From Bacilli bacterium (GTDB taxonomy: Bacteria; Bacillota_I; Bacilli_A; RFN20; CAG-288), in contig CAAFJQ010000025.1 of the NCBI GenBank assembly GCA_900763245.1, positions 1 to 6,001 of the forward strand: a stretch of 6,001 bases of DNA, given 5' to 3'. The notes under the pieces are model-generated. The model had not been told where the DNA came from and ran no database searches. It saw only the letters and a list, made by a program, of their open reading frames with translations. A program made the position numbers and the translations under genes. Numbering within the stretch: position 1 is the stretch's first letter; each line of letters starts with the position of its first letter. Below, one piece after another: positions 5,837 to 6,001 of the stretch.

Positions 5837-5880
5837 AACCTATATTCGTTATCGAAACTTTTTTGAAATGTTGCGTAGGT

Positions 5881-5902
5881 TGACATAATAGCTAGTTTGT
5901 CA
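5881..5902. promoter_or_regulatory. 22-bp operator-like dyad overlapping a TTGACA box
   Basis: The half-sites TGACATAATAG and, on the other strand, TGACAAACTAG agree at 9 of 11 positions. The dyad has TGACA/TGTCA outer arms and a TAGCTA core sharing the same centre (5891.5). A perfect -35 hexamer TTGACA (5880-5885) overlaps its left arm, although no good -10 follows at 16-18 bp. The shape fits a dimeric helix-turn-helix repressor site. The regulator and its target are not in the window. Confidence 0.4.
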
Positions 5903-5944
5903 TTGATAAAATCACCGATTGGACTTCATTTGTCGAACTGCGCT

Positions 5945-5972
5945 TTGTTAAAATGTAAAAACGTGATATAAT
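5945..5972 (+). promoter_or_regulatory. extended -10 promoter for a gene beyond the right edge
   Basis: -10 TATAAT (5967-5972) is preceded by TG one base upstream (5964-5965), an extended -10. The -35 TTGTTA (5945-5950) lies 16 bp away. Transcription would start near 5979 and run out of the window. Confidence 0.7.
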
Positions 5973-5982
5973 CCAATATCTG

Positions 5983-6001
5983 AAAAACAAAAACAAAAAC
6001 A
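5983..6001 (+). repeat. A-rich hexamer repeat (AAAAAC)n at the window edge
   Basis: Three consecutive AAAAAC units (C at 5988, 5994 and 6000) lie just after the predicted transcription start. The array is cut by the window end, so its length is unknown. It would give an unstructured A-rich leader. Together with the hairpin, the dyad and the promoter, it accounts for the gene-free stretch 5773-6001. Confidence 0.6.

Noticed and set aside
5845..5866. TTCG-TTAT-CGAA followed by a run of T, like an intrinsic terminator
   Set aside because: The stem is only 4 bp with two A/T pairs, too weak for a terminator. The T-run is offset and interrupted.

Overview
The window looks like a chromosome segment from a low-GC Gram-positive bacterium (Bacillota). 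The conserved block rpmH-rnpA-yidC-jag, usually found beside dnaA and the replication origin, fills the left half in the usual order and on one strand. TGA is used as a stop (rnpA ends with it) and Trp is TGG, so this is not a Mycoplasma-type code. The long lipoprotein-type YidC, the AGA-leaning arginine codons and the general protein style make me favour an Erysipelotrichia-like lineage. That placement is an inference, not a demonstration. The origin itself is not in the window: I see no cluster of DnaA boxes, and dnaA would be expected to the left of position 1.

Left half (1-2960, plus strand): a good sigma-A promoter and a leader with a 14-bp perfect palindrome precede rpmH (ribosomal protein L34). 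rnpA (RNase P protein), yidC (membrane insertase) and jag/khpB (KH-R3H RNA-binding protein) follow with short gaps or an ATGA overlap, so they read as one operon. The operon ends at a strong hairpin terminator. The terminator is symmetric enough to also serve the convergent operon on the other strand.

Right-centre (2976-5342, minus strand): a two-gene unit transcribed right to left. It holds a GPH-family (MelB/LacS-like) sugar:cation symporter and, 31 nt downstream, an Sfp-type 4'-phosphopantetheinyl transferase. The symporter has a textbook promoter (TTGATA, 17 bp, TACAAT). A near-consensus cre box overlaps its -10, which suggests CcpA-type carbon catabolite control.

Right end (5343-6001): a divergently oriented small ORF of unknown function (5365-5772, start uncertain, codon use unlike the neighbours). 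It is followed by about 230 bp without a gene. That gap contains a 13-bp-stem RNA-type hairpin, a 22-bp operator-like dyad on a perfect TTGACA, and an extended -10 promoter firing into an A-rich hexamer repeat that runs off the window.

The window is mostly ordinary housekeeping DNA. The items most worth a second look are the 5365-5772 ORF with its flanking regulatory structures, the non-canonical RNase P protein signature, and the enlarged extracytoplasmic part of YidC. I see no evidence of a mobile element, CRISPR array or defence system.
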